Of a DNA stretch of 32,350 nucleotides, positions 1 to 10,400 are shown in pieces. Source of the stretch: Flavobacteriaceae bacterium (GTDB lineage: Bacteria > Bacteroidota > Bacteroidia > Flavobacteriales > Flavobacteriaceae); assembly GCA_016744615.1 (NCBI GenBank), contig JADGEA010000021.1:1-32350 (forward strand), in the 5' to 3' direction. A model generated the notes under the pieces. The model was not told the origin of the DNA, did no database searches, and saw only the letters and a list, made by a program, of their open reading frames with translations. The translations under genes were made by a program, and so were the position numbers. Every line of letters starts with the position of its first letter. Position 1 is the stretch's first letter.

Positions 1-515
1 GCAGCAGCAAATAAAGCCAAGCCTATAATTGCATAGATCATATCAATACCCATGATAGTCTCAATTGCCAAACCTCCTAAATAAAGAACCGTTGTCAAGT
101 TGATGAAAACATAGAGAGCCAACCAGAAAATTGCTAAAATAGTTTTTAAATTTGAAGAGTATCTTTTTTCGATAAACTCAGGAATGGTATAGATTCCTTT
201 TTCAATAAATATTGGAAGAAAATATTTCGCAACTATAACCAGTGTGATGGCAGCCATCCATTCGTAGGATGCTATAGCCAAACCAACCACAAAACCTGAA
301 CCGGACATCCCTATAAACTGCTCTGCTGAAATATTCGCAGCAATCAATGAAGCTCCAATGGCCCACCATGGTAATGATTTACTTGCTAAAAAATAATCCT
401 CGGCATTTTTTTCATGCCCTTTTTTATCGCGTGAAACCCATAAACCTACTCCTAAAATAAGTATGGCATAAGCAATAAAAACGAAATAATCCCAAAACCC
501 AAATCCTGTTGTCAT
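1..515 (-). CDS. Sodium/sugar symporter (SSS family), 3' part outside the window
   Basis: N-terminal 171 codons of a membrane transporter, read on the minus strand from an ATG at 515 and cut by the window edge. The translation starts MTTGFGFWDYFVFIAYAIL and contains SLIAANISAEQFIGMSGSG, which matches the conserved first helices of SGLT-type sodium:solute symporters. The family imports sugars with Na+ across the inner membrane. Several hydrophobic helices are visible, and a charged loop (SRDKKGHEKNAEDYFLA) follows the first, as is usual for the family. It lies 37 bp downstream of galK on the same strand, so galactose or a galactose-containing sugar is the likely substrate. That substrate is inferred from context only. 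The family assignment is firm. Confidence 0.88.
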   Translation of the reverse strand, partial: MTTGFGFWDYFVFIAYAILILGVGLWVSRDKKGHEKNAEDYFLASKSLPWWAIGASLIAANISAEQFIGMSGSGFVVGLAIASYEWMAAITLVIVAKYFLPIFIEKGIYTIPEFIEKRYSSNLKTILAIFWLALYVFINLTTVLYLGGLAIETIMGIDMIYAIIGLALFAA

Positions 516-552
516 AATTGTATGATTAATTAAATATAAATATTTTTTGACT

Positions 553-1701
553 TTAAATTAAACCTGTTCCATCGGTTATTTTTACCGAATATATTTCTGG
601 TTCTAAACCTGTAATCTTTGCGTATTCATTCTTAATACTCTCCGAAAATAAATTTATTTTTTCTTTTTTAACAATATTAATCGTACAGCCTCCAAAACCT
701 CCACCCATCATTCTTGATCCAATTACATCATTTGATTTTTTTGCCATATCAAACAAAAGATCCAGCTCTTTACAGCTAACATCATAATCATCTCTTAATC
801 CTTCATGCGATTGATACATAAGATTTCCCAAAGCTTTGATATTATTATTTGCCAATGCAGAAAAAGCCTTTTCTACTCGTAAATTTTCTTTTATAACAAA
901 TTCACATCGTTTATAAACTGTAGGATCAATCTCTTCACAATGCTTTTGCAACAATGACAAACTCACATCGCGTAAAGCGGTAATATTATTATCATATTTT
1001 TGGAGTATCTGCACTCCCGTTTCGCATTCTGCTCTTCGGGTATTGTATTCTGAGGAAGCAAGTTCATGCTTTACATTGGTATTAACAAGTAATATTTCAT
1101 AATCATGCAAATCAATATTTGCATATTCAAAATCCAATGAACGACAGTCCAGTTTTATAGCATTATTTTTTTTACCGGTCATACTGGCAAACTGATCCAT
1201 GATGCCACACATAACTCCTGCATATTCATGTTCGGCTTTTTGTGCCATTTTAATCATTTGAATTTTGCTCACCGATGCTTCCAAAATTTCTTTTAAAGCA
1301 AACGCAAAACCATTTTCAATGGCTGCAGAAGAAGAAAGGCCAGCTCCTAACGGAATATCCCCACCAAAAACACAATCAACACCTTCTAACTCATATCCGG
1401 CCTTTTTATATTGAGCTGCAACACCTAATAAATAATTAGCCCAAGAAGTATCCGATTTGGACAGATCTTCTACTTTCATTTCAAAACTTTCCTGAAGATC
1501 TAGTGCATAAAAACGAAATAAGTTTACATCATTCTTTGCTACTGCAAAATGGATTTCTTTATCAATGGCTGCCGGAAAAACAAAACCATCATTATAATCT
1601 GTATGTTCTCCAATTAAATTGATTCGTCCTGGTGAACGTACTAACAACGGTTCATTGTTAAAAAGATCTTCAAATTTCTTAACTATCTGATTTGAATTCA
1701 T
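553..1701 (-). CDS. galK: Galactokinase
   Basis: Phosphorylates alpha-D-galactose to galactose 1-phosphate with ATP in the cytoplasm, the first committed step of the Leloir pathway. The 382-aa length is normal for the family. The galactokinase signature GRINLIGEHTDYNDG is at residues 25-39. The GHMP-kinase ATP loop PLGAGLSSSAA is at about 117-127. The catalytic-base motif GIMDQFAS (Asp169) and the C-terminal GHMP motif MMGGGFGGC (about 333-341) are also present. It begins 3 bp after the stop of galM and is followed by a sugar symporter, forming a compact galM-galK-transporter operon. No galT or galE is visible in this window. Confidence 0.97.
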   Translation of the reverse strand: MNSNQIVKKFEDLFNNEPLLVRSPGRINLIGEHTDYNDGFVFPAAIDKEIHFAVAKNDVNLFRFYALDLQESFEMKVEDLSKSDTSWANYLLGVAAQYKKAGYELEGVDCVFGGDIPLGAGLSSSAAIENGFAFALKEILEASVSKIQMIKMAQKAEHEYAGVMCGIMDQFASMTGKKNNAIKLDCRSLDFEYANIDLHDYEILLVNTNVKHELASSEYNTRRAECETGVQILQKYDNNITALRDVSLSLLQKHCEEIDPTVYKRCEFVIKENLRVEKAFSALANNNIKALGNLMYQSHEGLRDDYDVSCKELDLLFDMAKKSNDVIGSRMMGGGFGGCTINIVKKEKINLFSESIKNEYAKITGLEPEIYSVKITDGTGLI

Positions 1702-1704
1702 AAC

Positions 1705-2757
1705 TTATTTTATAGAAAATTTGTAAACACAAGTGTACGCATATTTTTTGTCCGATTCCAGGATAGTACTTGGAAAGTTAGGATGATTTGGTGAATCTGG
1801 AAAATGTTGAGTTTCCAAACAAAAAGCAGTTCTTCGATGATATGCCTTTCCCTCTTTACCTACATCACTGCCATCCAGGAAATTACCAGAATAGAATTGC
1901 ATACCGGGTTGATCTGTGAACACCTCCATATATCTACCACTCAGTGGTTCATGAACAGCTGCAGCTAAAACAACATTTTTTTGTTTATTTTTTAAAACAT
2001 AATTATGATCGTAACCATTTCCAGATTTAAGTTGTTTATTTTTATTTTCAATTCTATTTCCAATTGCAGTAAACTCCCTGAAATCCATTGGAGTTCCCTC
2101 TACGATTTTGAACTCACCTGTTGGGATTGACTCTGAATTAATAGGAGTAAAAATATCTGAATTAATGAATAACTCATGATCTAAAATATCACCATTTCCT
2201 TCACCAGCAAGATTAAAGAATGAATGATGCGTTAAATTAATGATTGTACTTTTGTCTGTTGTTGCCTGGTAAGAAATTTTTAATTCATTTTCTTTAGTCA
2301 AAGAATAAATAACTTTTACTTTTAAGTTCCCTGGGTAATCCTCTTCCCCGTCCTTACTTAGATATTCTAATTCAAGAAATTGTCCTACACTATTTTCTAT
2401 AAAAGTTGCATCCCAAACCACATCATTAAAACCTGTTGTTCCACCATGCAAGTGATTGTTACCATTATTTTTTACCAATTGGTATTCCCTCTCTTCCAAT
2501 AAGAATTTTCCTTTAGCAATCCGGTTGCCGTATCTTCCAATAAGTGCTCCAAAATAAGGATTACCAGAAATATAATCATCAATATGATCATATCCCAAAA
2601 CAACATCTTTAAATACCCCATTTTTATCAGGTACAATAATTGATACCACCTTCCCTCCAAAGTTCGTAATTTCAACTTTCACTCCGTTACTATTTGTAAG
2701 AGTAAATAATTGAATTTTTTTACCATAATGGTTTGTATTGAAATCACTTTTTTTCAT
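1705..2757 (-). CDS. galM: Aldose 1-epimerase (mutarotase)
   Basis: Interconverts the alpha and beta anomers of galactose (and glucose), feeding alpha-galactose to GalK. The 350 aa carry the mutarotase landmarks: GRYGNRI (about 74-80, substrate-binding Arg), NHLHGG (101-106), THHSFFNLAGEG with the catalytic His (about 176-187), and LETQHFPDSPNHPNFPS near the C-terminus with the catalytic Glu. No signal peptide is visible, so it is probably cytoplasmic. It is the first gene of the minus-strand galactose operon and starts downstream of the palindromic operator candidate at 2863-2888. Its stop is 3 bp from the galK start, which suggests coupled translation. Confidence 0.96.
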   Translation of the reverse strand: MKKSDFNTNHYGKKIQLFTLTNSNGVKVEITNFGGKVVSIIVPDKNGVFKDVVLGYDHIDDYISGNPYFGALIGRYGNRIAKGKFLLEEREYQLVKNNGNNHLHGGTTGFNDVVWDATFIENSVGQFLELEYLSKDGEEDYPGNLKVKVIYSLTKENELKISYQATTDKSTIINLTHHSFFNLAGEGNGDILDHELFINSDIFTPINSESIPTGEFKIVEGTPMDFREFTAIGNRIENKNKQLKSGNGYDHNYVLKNKQKNVVLAAAVHEPLSGRYMEVFTDQPGMQFYSGNFLDGSDVGKEGKAYHRRTAFCLETQHFPDSPNHPNFPSTILESDKKYAYTCVYKFSIK

Positions 2758-2785
2758 AAGTTACTTTTTTCAAATAAACATTTTA

Positions 2786-2813
2786 ATCTTGTTCTTATTT
2801 GATCTTGTTCTTA
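2786..2813. repeat. Short tandem direct repeat in the galactose intergenic region
   Basis: The 12-mer ATCTTGTTCTTA occurs at 2786-2797 and again at 2802-2813, a 16-bp period. It lies 29-56 bp upstream of the galM start, in the leader or promoter zone of the minus-strand operon. It may be a regulator half-site pair or a chance duplication; nothing in the sequence decides between them. Confidence 0.5.
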
Positions 2814-2862
2814 AATGAGTAATTGTTTTAAGCATGGCAATTTATAACAAATTTTAAAAACG

Positions 2863-2888
2863 ACCAAACCAGTACCTACCAGTTTGGT
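2863..2888. promoter_or_regulatory. Palindromic operator candidate between galM and the antiporter gene
   Basis: A 26-bp interrupted palindrome, ACCAAAC-N2-GTA-N2-TAC-N2-GTTTGGT, with 10 of 13 positions paired. It sits in the 241-bp space between the divergent galMK-transporter operon (start at 2757) and the plus-strand antiporter (start at 2999). The size and symmetry fit a dimeric repressor such as a GntR- or LacI-type regulator, which is an inference. No regulator gene is present in the window. It could control either or both operons. Confidence 0.6.
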
Positions 2889-2998
2889 GATTATTTTAAT
2901 TTAATAAATCTACGAAGAAATGATAAAAACAAGATTTATTCTTTTTTATCCTTAAATTGTCACCTTTAGAACAGATTCATTAAATTATATTTTAATCT

Positions 2999-4348
2999 AT
3001 GCTCAAATTCTTAAAGGCTCCACCTGGCAAACCACTTATTGCAGAGGAAAAAATTGATAAAAACTACAAAAGATTCCGTTTACAGGTTTTTTTAGGAATA
3101 TTTATTGGGTATGCGGCCTACTATCTTATCAGAAAGAATTTTGCGCTCGCCATGCCCAATCTTATCAAACAAGGATTTACAAAAACCGAACTAGGTTTTG
3201 CTATTTCATTTTTGGCTATTTCTTATGGCTTAAGCAAATTTATTATGGGAAATGTATCTGACCGAAGTAATGTCCGATTTTTCATGCCTTTAGGGTTACT
3301 TCTCTCTGCTATTACTATGATCATTATGGGAATATTTCCCTTGGCTACAAGTTCTATTTTAATCATGTCTGTTTTGCTATTTTTAAACGGATGGTTTCAG
3401 GGAATGGGCTGGCCACCATCCGGAAGGACAATGGTACATTGGTTTTCAATAACCGAGAGAGGAACAAAAATGTCATTCTGGAATATTGCACATAACATTG
3501 GTGGAGCTTTGATGCCTATTCTTGCAATACTTGGAGTAGAATTATTTACCGACTGGCGTGCTAAATTCTATTTCCCTGGTATGATAGCAATTGGCATATC
3601 TATATTGATATTTTTTTTATTAAGAGATACACCTCGTTCGGTTGGTTTGCCCTCTATTGAAGAATGGAAAAATGATTACCCCGAAAATCATGAAGAAAAG
3701 ACCGAAGAAGAGAAAAACAACGGTATTTCAGCAATGGAAATTTTTACCAAACATATTTTACCAAATAAATTATTATGGTCCATTGCATTAGCCAATGCTT
3801 TTGTTTATCTGGTTAGATATGGAATTCAGGACTGGGCGCCAACATACCTGATCGAAGTGAAAGGATTTACCGAGCAAGCTAGTAGCTGGGCCTATTCTGC
3901 ATATGAAATTGCTGCTATTCCAGGTACATTATTAAGTGGTTGGTTAAGCGATAAGGTCTTTAACGGAAAAAGAGCTCCGGTAAGTATTATTTATATGGTA
4001 TTGATCGTGATAGCTATTTTTGTTTACTGGCAAAACCCAGTAGGTCATCCTATTATAGATAATATATGTTTGATCTCCATCGGATTTTTGATTTACGGTC
4101 CGGTAATGCTAATTGGCGTACATGCACTTGACCTTGTAAATAAAGAAGCAGCAGGCACTGCAGCAGGGTTAACAGGTTTATTTGGGTATTTCTTAGGAAC
4201 TTCTATACTGGCAAATATAGTTGGTGGTTATGTTATTGAAAATTATGAGTGGAATGGTTATTTTATCATGATGATTCTAGCTAGTATTGTCTCTATCTTT
4301 TTAATTGCACTTACCATACAAAGACCAAAAAAATTGAATATGAATTAA
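2999..4348 (+). CDS. Organophosphate:phosphate antiporter (GlpT/UhpT family, MFS)
   Basis: A 449-aa, 12-helix major facilitator of the OPA family, which exchanges glycerol 3-phosphate or hexose phosphate for inorganic phosphate across the inner membrane. The region IRKNFALAMP places Arg45 and Lys46 at the same positions as the substrate-site residues of E. coli GlpT. His165 (in WNIAHNIGG) also matches, and an Arg near 273 (YLVRYGIQDW) fits the second phosphate-binding Arg. The charged loop at about 222-240 is the usual central cytoplasmic loop. These matches favour glycerol 3-phosphate, but UhpT-type sugar-phosphate transport cannot be excluded, especially next to galactose genes. It is divergent from the gal operon and ends at a strong hairpin. 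Confidence 0.88.
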   Translation: MLKFLKAPPGKPLIAEEKIDKNYKRFRLQVFLGIFIGYAAYYLIRKNFALAMPNLIKQGFTKTELGFAISFLAISYGLSKFIMGNVSDRSNVRFFMPLGLLLSAITMIIMGIFPLATSSILIMSVLLFLNGWFQGMGWPPSGRTMVHWFSITERGTKMSFWNIAHNIGGALMPILAILGVELFTDWRAKFYFPGMIAIGISILIFFLLRDTPRSVGLPSIEEWKNDYPENHEEKTEEEKNNGISAMEIFTKHILPNKLLWSIALANAFVYLVRYGIQDWAPTYLIEVKGFTEQASSWAYSAYEIAAIPGTLLSGWLSDKVFNGKRAPVSIIYMVLIVIAIFVYWQNPVGHPIIDNICLISIGFLIYGPVMLIGVHALDLVNKEAAGTAAGLTGLFGYFLGTSILANIVGGYVIENYEWNGYFIMMILASIVSIFLIALTIQRPKKLNMN

Positions 4349-4354
4349 TAACCT

Positions 4355-4383
4355 AAAAAAGCTATCCTTGGGATAGCTTTTTT
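4355..4383. terminator. Bidirectional rho-independent terminator
   Basis: Perfect hairpin: AAAAAA-GCTATCC, loop TTG, GGATAGC-TTTTTT. The seven-pair core is flanked by an A run and a T run, so it can terminate transcription from both sides. It lies 6 bp after the antiporter stop and 22 bp beyond the stop of the convergent 2220-aa gene, fitting a shared terminator. Confidence 0.92.
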
Positions 4384-4405
4384 AAATCTATAAACTTCAG
4401 TTTCC

Positions 4406-7400
4406 CTATTTTTTAGTTACAGGCTTTTTATTTGCATTTTTAAATATTTTCAAAGCTGCAAATTTTGCTGCTGCAATAGTTTCTCTATTTACTTTTTCAA
4501 CAACAGTACCTCGGGTTATATCTTCTGTTAAAATATATCCATTTACCAGTAACATTTGAATGATCATATTATTAACTGTTGTTTCCGTTGCATACCCTTG
4601 TGCAATATAAATAGTATCTGCCAACTTCAGGAATTCATTTGAAAACTCCATAATATCTGGTAAATTCATCAATTGTGCATAGGTTTCACTAAAACTTGAA
4701 ATCTCAATATTCAAATTTGGATTGATCAATAACGGGCTAAACTGCTTATTCTTCTCAGCTGGACTGAAACCTTTTAATTTTGAAAGATCAACAGTCTTTT
4801 TAGTATCATCAATTTTTACAAATTCAGCTTTTCGCATTTGTTCCATTTGCCACAACCAGAAATTATATCGATAAACTTCTGCATTGCCTCTGTTCTCATT
4901 AAAGATATGACCGTAATATTTATGGATCAAATTTTTAACTTCATTCTTATTTTGAACAATTTCAGGTCTAGATATACGTACTTCACGAATCAATTTACGC
5001 ATATCTTCCGCTGCCATTTGAGGACCGGTAATTTCCTTTCCTTTTCGACCAATATCTGTACTTAAAATTCCGAGTTGAATTTTCTTTCCTTCTCCTGTTT
5101 TAAGAACTTCCACCAGATTATTTTTACCACTCAATTCACCTTCTTCATCAATAAAAGGCTGACCACTTGGTGTACTTGCCAATGCATCAAATATTTCATT
5201 GAACATTGCTCGGTCAATTATAGTCTTAATTTCATTCTCTTCATTAAATCCTAAAGCTGTAAATTTGTTTTTAATAATGTCAAAACTCACCTCTTTAATT
5301 GTAAATGACTCTTCATTTATAACAAACTCTTTACCCGTAAATATTTTATTTACGATGCCATCTAAATCAATTCTATCGATCATTTTATATGAGGAGCACA
5401 TAAAGAATTTTCCTGTAAAGTCATCTAATTCCCAGTCAAGTATATCGTCAATATAACTTCCATGTGTATCTAAAACATCTACAATCTGTTTATCGCCAGG
5501 GTAGCGTAATAAAGTACGCTGGAAATGTGGATTATCACCACTGGTTGCTTTTTCCTTACGTTCTCCATGTGAATCACGATATAGAATAAAATTCTCCGGA
5601 TTATCATATCTGGTAATTCCAGCTTCTTCACGTGCATAATTACTTGCCGTTAAAATGATATCAATTTTATATGGCATACGCACATCACAAAGTCCGCTAA
5701 TGGTACTACGTGAATTCAGATCTTCCACATTACTATCTGCACTACTTTCAAATAATGAATAGTAGAATTTGATATACTCCGGATCAAAATCTGTTACACG
5801 GCTAAAATCTCCAACCTCAGTTCCTATTCCGTAAAGATTTCCTTTGGAATCAGGAAAAACGTGGAACATATCGCCTGCAATTGTTTTGATAGAACGAATT
5901 CCGTTAAGATTTTTCTTCATCCATTTCAACATCATTGCTGCCAGCATTTCAGATTTTCCTACACCACTATCACCAGCAATTTGAACTACAAAAATAGCAC
6001 CATCTTCCTCTTCAACTGCAAACATAGATCCATGCACAGGAATACCTCCCATTTCTTTCACTTTTTCGTTCATCACTGTTAAACGTGGCTTTTTGATATT
6101 ACCGTAATAATCACCTTTTTGTGTTAATGGTGTGACTATGGTTTTTATATTTCCTTCAGGTCCTTTGATATCAAAATAACCTACTCGTGGAAACGAAATA
6201 GCTTTTGCCGGGGCTCCATAAAAACAAATGGTATCCGGAATAAAATTCTTAACTTCCTCTAATGACACATCCTGCAGATCAAGCAAACGATAATTATCTG
6301 CCATATACTTCATGTATGATTTATGGAAAATAAACAATTCGTTCAATAATCCACCATTGAATATTTTACAACGATAATCACCCATATCCATTGTGTTGGC
6401 CAATTTTCTTAACCTGTTCACAAAAAATGAGCCTAACGGACGTGTATCAAGTATTTTGATATATTCATTTGATCTTTTATCAGATAAAGTTAAAGATTTC
6501 TCTTTCACTTTTTTATCCTTATCATTTTCTACTCTATCAATTCTATGGAAAGGATATTCTCTCTTTTTTGCATCTGTTGCTATTCGGGTATGTGTTTGAA
6601 TGTTTTTTTCTGCTCCAATCACACCACATTGATTCATGATATCTGCAATCCATTTTAATCTTCCATTGTCATATTTTTCCAATGGATTATCTTTTAAACT
6701 ATAATTATTATGAATAGTAATACCGTGCTGAACCATTTCATTGATCGCTGAATTTTGCTGAGCAAATTCAGCTTCGGTCAATCGCATGATCGAATGGGTA
6801 TACCTGTCATAATGCTCATTGCTCTTGGTTTGATTCATTAAATTGACGATAAACAAAGTGAATAATCTCACTTCTTTATGAACATCATCGGCACCAATAT
6901 TCTGCTCTCCACTTTCAAGAACTCTAGTCCAAACTTCTTCCATTTCTCTTGGCAGAGATTTATGTAAGAAATCACCTATGATTGTTTCCATTTCAATGTC
7001 ATCAACCTCTTTTAACTGTTTATTGAATCTACCTAAAAGATCAATGATATGATTTTTAAAATAGTCTTTTCTATTCAGAAGATAAAGATGAGTAACCTTA
7101 TCAACCGGACAAATATTTGCACTTGTTAAATTATTTTGGATCAATTTTTCAATTTCACCAAAAACCTTTTGCCCAAGGATATTGTTTTGATTAAGAAGAT
7201 CATTGTAAATTCCTGAAGTAATATTTTTAATAAAATAGTCAACATTAATATCCGAAACTTTCTTACCTACAACCAGTTCAAATTTTTCAATACCGCTTTT
7301 AACCAATTCAACCAATGCCGGTTCAATTTGATATTTTTCAAACGGAAGGTTAAAATGAAGCATCAACTCCTGGATATTCTTACGCAGTAAAATATTAATT

Positions 7401-10400
7401 CCTTCTAAACGAGCAATGTCATCATTATTTCTTTTCGAGCTATTGATCGCCAACACTTTTGTCTTACTTGGTGAAAACAAAACACTTTCCATTTCAAGCA
7501 ATATTTCAGACATGATAATATTATCTTCCGGACCGTCAATAACATAGTCTGTTGGTTGATAATCTAATTTATTGGAAATATATTTCAATAAAGTAGCTTT
7601 ACCATAACGAGCCAACACTGTTCCAAAATCAAGATGTTTGATCATTGGAATACTTTTATAAACCTGTGGCAACAGATTTTCATATACCGAAGTAAAAGCA
7701 ATGCTCTGGATAAATTCAGGAAGTGTTGCACATTTACCTACCTCTTCAGAAAATTCAATTACTGAGTTTTTTGAATCACTAATAGTATTGATACTAACAC
7801 CACTCATTTTAGGAGAAGCATTGTACAGTACCCATAAATTATTAATTCTAAGTGAATTATTTACTGGTTTACTCAACGTTTTTATCACATTGAAGTCATT
7901 CAATACCTTGCTAATAAATTCTCTGTCTGAATTTGTTGAGAATATTTCATTCAATATCTCATCGGTGCTTAATTCTCCTTTTAAATCAGAATTTTTAGCA
8001 TCGTAAAACTGCACCCAATAATTTAATACAATCTCCAACGCGTTCTTAAATTCTTGTCGGAAAATATCATAGCTCTTAGCAGTTCCATCCAAATAATCAC
8101 CCATAGAGAATCTTAAAAATCCTGTTTGGTAGGGAATTACAGCAATACCTCTGGATTCAGCAAGTTTCTTGGTGAATTTTTCCAAATCTTGATAAGAGAA
8201 AAAATGTTTTAATTGAATATTGAACAAAAATGAACCATCTGATGCGATTATTTTTGCGTGTTCTTCAAACTCTCCTTTTAATAATTCAGTTGCAGTTTCT
8301 TTGGCTATCTTTAAACGAAGTAATGCTTCATTTCTAAAATTTTTGTTTACACGAAAGGTATTAATCTCCGTTACAAGTTGCTTTTGATAGTACCTAAAGA
8401 AAGGTTCATTTTTATACTTAAAATCATCAGGTAATTCCAATACATCCAGCTTATCAAGTGCTACCAATTCATTTAGTAAAAAGATATGCAATGGTGACCC
8501 TTCAAAAGGTGAAAAACGCAATAATTCTTTTGAATTTTTTGTTTTTTGTTTTTTATTATAACTTTTAATCTCAGCAATGATATACTGTTCTATTCTCAGT
8601 TTTATCTTATTACGAGATGCATTCTTTGGCAAACGCTCTTCCAGATTATCTTTAATTGATTTTGCAAGCTGCGCATTCTCAAGAATATTAACCAGCATAA
8701 AAAGAGAATTTGTATTCCCGTTTTCTATACTATTTTGACTTCTGGCAAAATCAATAACTTCCTTCTTTGCGGGTGTTGCAATAATAGATCCCAACCTATC
8801 TCCTGTAGCTCCCAGATTTTTAGTTGTTGAAATGGATGAAACCAAATTCATACGTGCATACTGCTGATGCAAGTTATTCATTACATACCTAGAAATAGTT
8901 CGCCATTTTGGCTCATCATCACCTCCTGATTTTATCGAATCATTATAAGCCTCATCTAAAAATAAGGTAATCTTACTGCTACTGATAAATTTAAGGAATC
9001 GTAAAAGTGTTTGGTTATTAAAATCAGAATATCCCGAAGGGTTTGCCGGATCATTGATCACGATAGTCAAATTTTCACAAAAACTATCCCATAAATTACC
9101 TGATTCATCAAATAACTGGAATGTTTTTTTCATTCGATCTAGCCTGCTGGTCAACCTGTCATAATCAATTCTTCCTTCCTCATTGATACCAATTTCCAGA
9201 TCAAACGGATTGATATCAAAACGATCTGTTGGGAAAAGATCCATATACTCCCATGAAGAATATTTGTTAAATAAAATATATGGTTTTAATACTTTATCTT
9301 CTTTACCAAACAACACATCACGAATGATCATTTGCACATCATCAGAAATAGATGTTTTATTCAAATTAGATAAACTGCTTAAAAACTCTTTAACAGAGTC
9401 TTTATCTTTTTTATTTAAAGCGTCATACTTTTCATAAACTCCCAAATCAATCAAAAAGTTGATAAAACGACCCGTATTATCTGCTTCGTTCTCTGCTTTT
9501 ATCAAATAATCTTTATACTTTTCTAAAAACAAATTGATTCCAAAATTCTTATGGAAATGGTTTTTTAATGTTCTTTGATAAGTATTTGGGATGATATCTA
9601 AAATAATTCTACAACGGTTTACAATAGATTTGCTAACCGGTGTTAATTTTCGTTGCAGCAAATATTCACCATAGGTTTTAATTTGATTTCTACCACCACC
9701 TTCAACTATCGTTGCAATTTCAACATTTTCATTTTCGGCATAAAAATACTTTTTTGTTCTTTCTTCAAATTCCTGAATCAATTTTCTGTTCTGTTCCTTT
9801 AAGTTTTCAGGTACAGTACAATCCAATATCATTGTTAAATAGTCACGTAACTTTTCTAATGCATATTTATCTTTCAATATCTGACGAGAAAACTCATCAA
9901 ATTTGAACAGCACAATGTCTTTTTCAAGATTATTTGTTTCACCTAATTGTTCTTTTTTAAGCTGATCAATCTCCTTTTCATAATCTGAGATCTGATTTTC
10001 GATCAGTGCTTTAAAGTGCTCCAGATTTTTGATGCTTACTTTTTCAAGGATCAATCGCAAATTCAACTGACTGTTTGCCAAAGCACCCAGTTTTTTGGTG
10101 TGTACCTTGTTTAAAGTTTGAATGATCTTATTGTGCAAACAAAAAACCAGACTGGTGTTTGTACTTTTAGAGATGGCAGAAGAATCTATAAAGATCATTC
10201 TTGTTAATAGCGGAAACCATTTTCTGTCATTAAATACATTCTTTCGTAAATGAGCTATCCGGATAACAAAAATACTTGTTTTATCTTCGTTGATCTTTTT
10301 GAATAAAGAATCCTCATCTGTAAAATCAATATCCTTAACAATTTCAGGATTAAAAAGCTCTTCTTTGATCAATTTAATGGCTGTATCAGAACTACCACTT

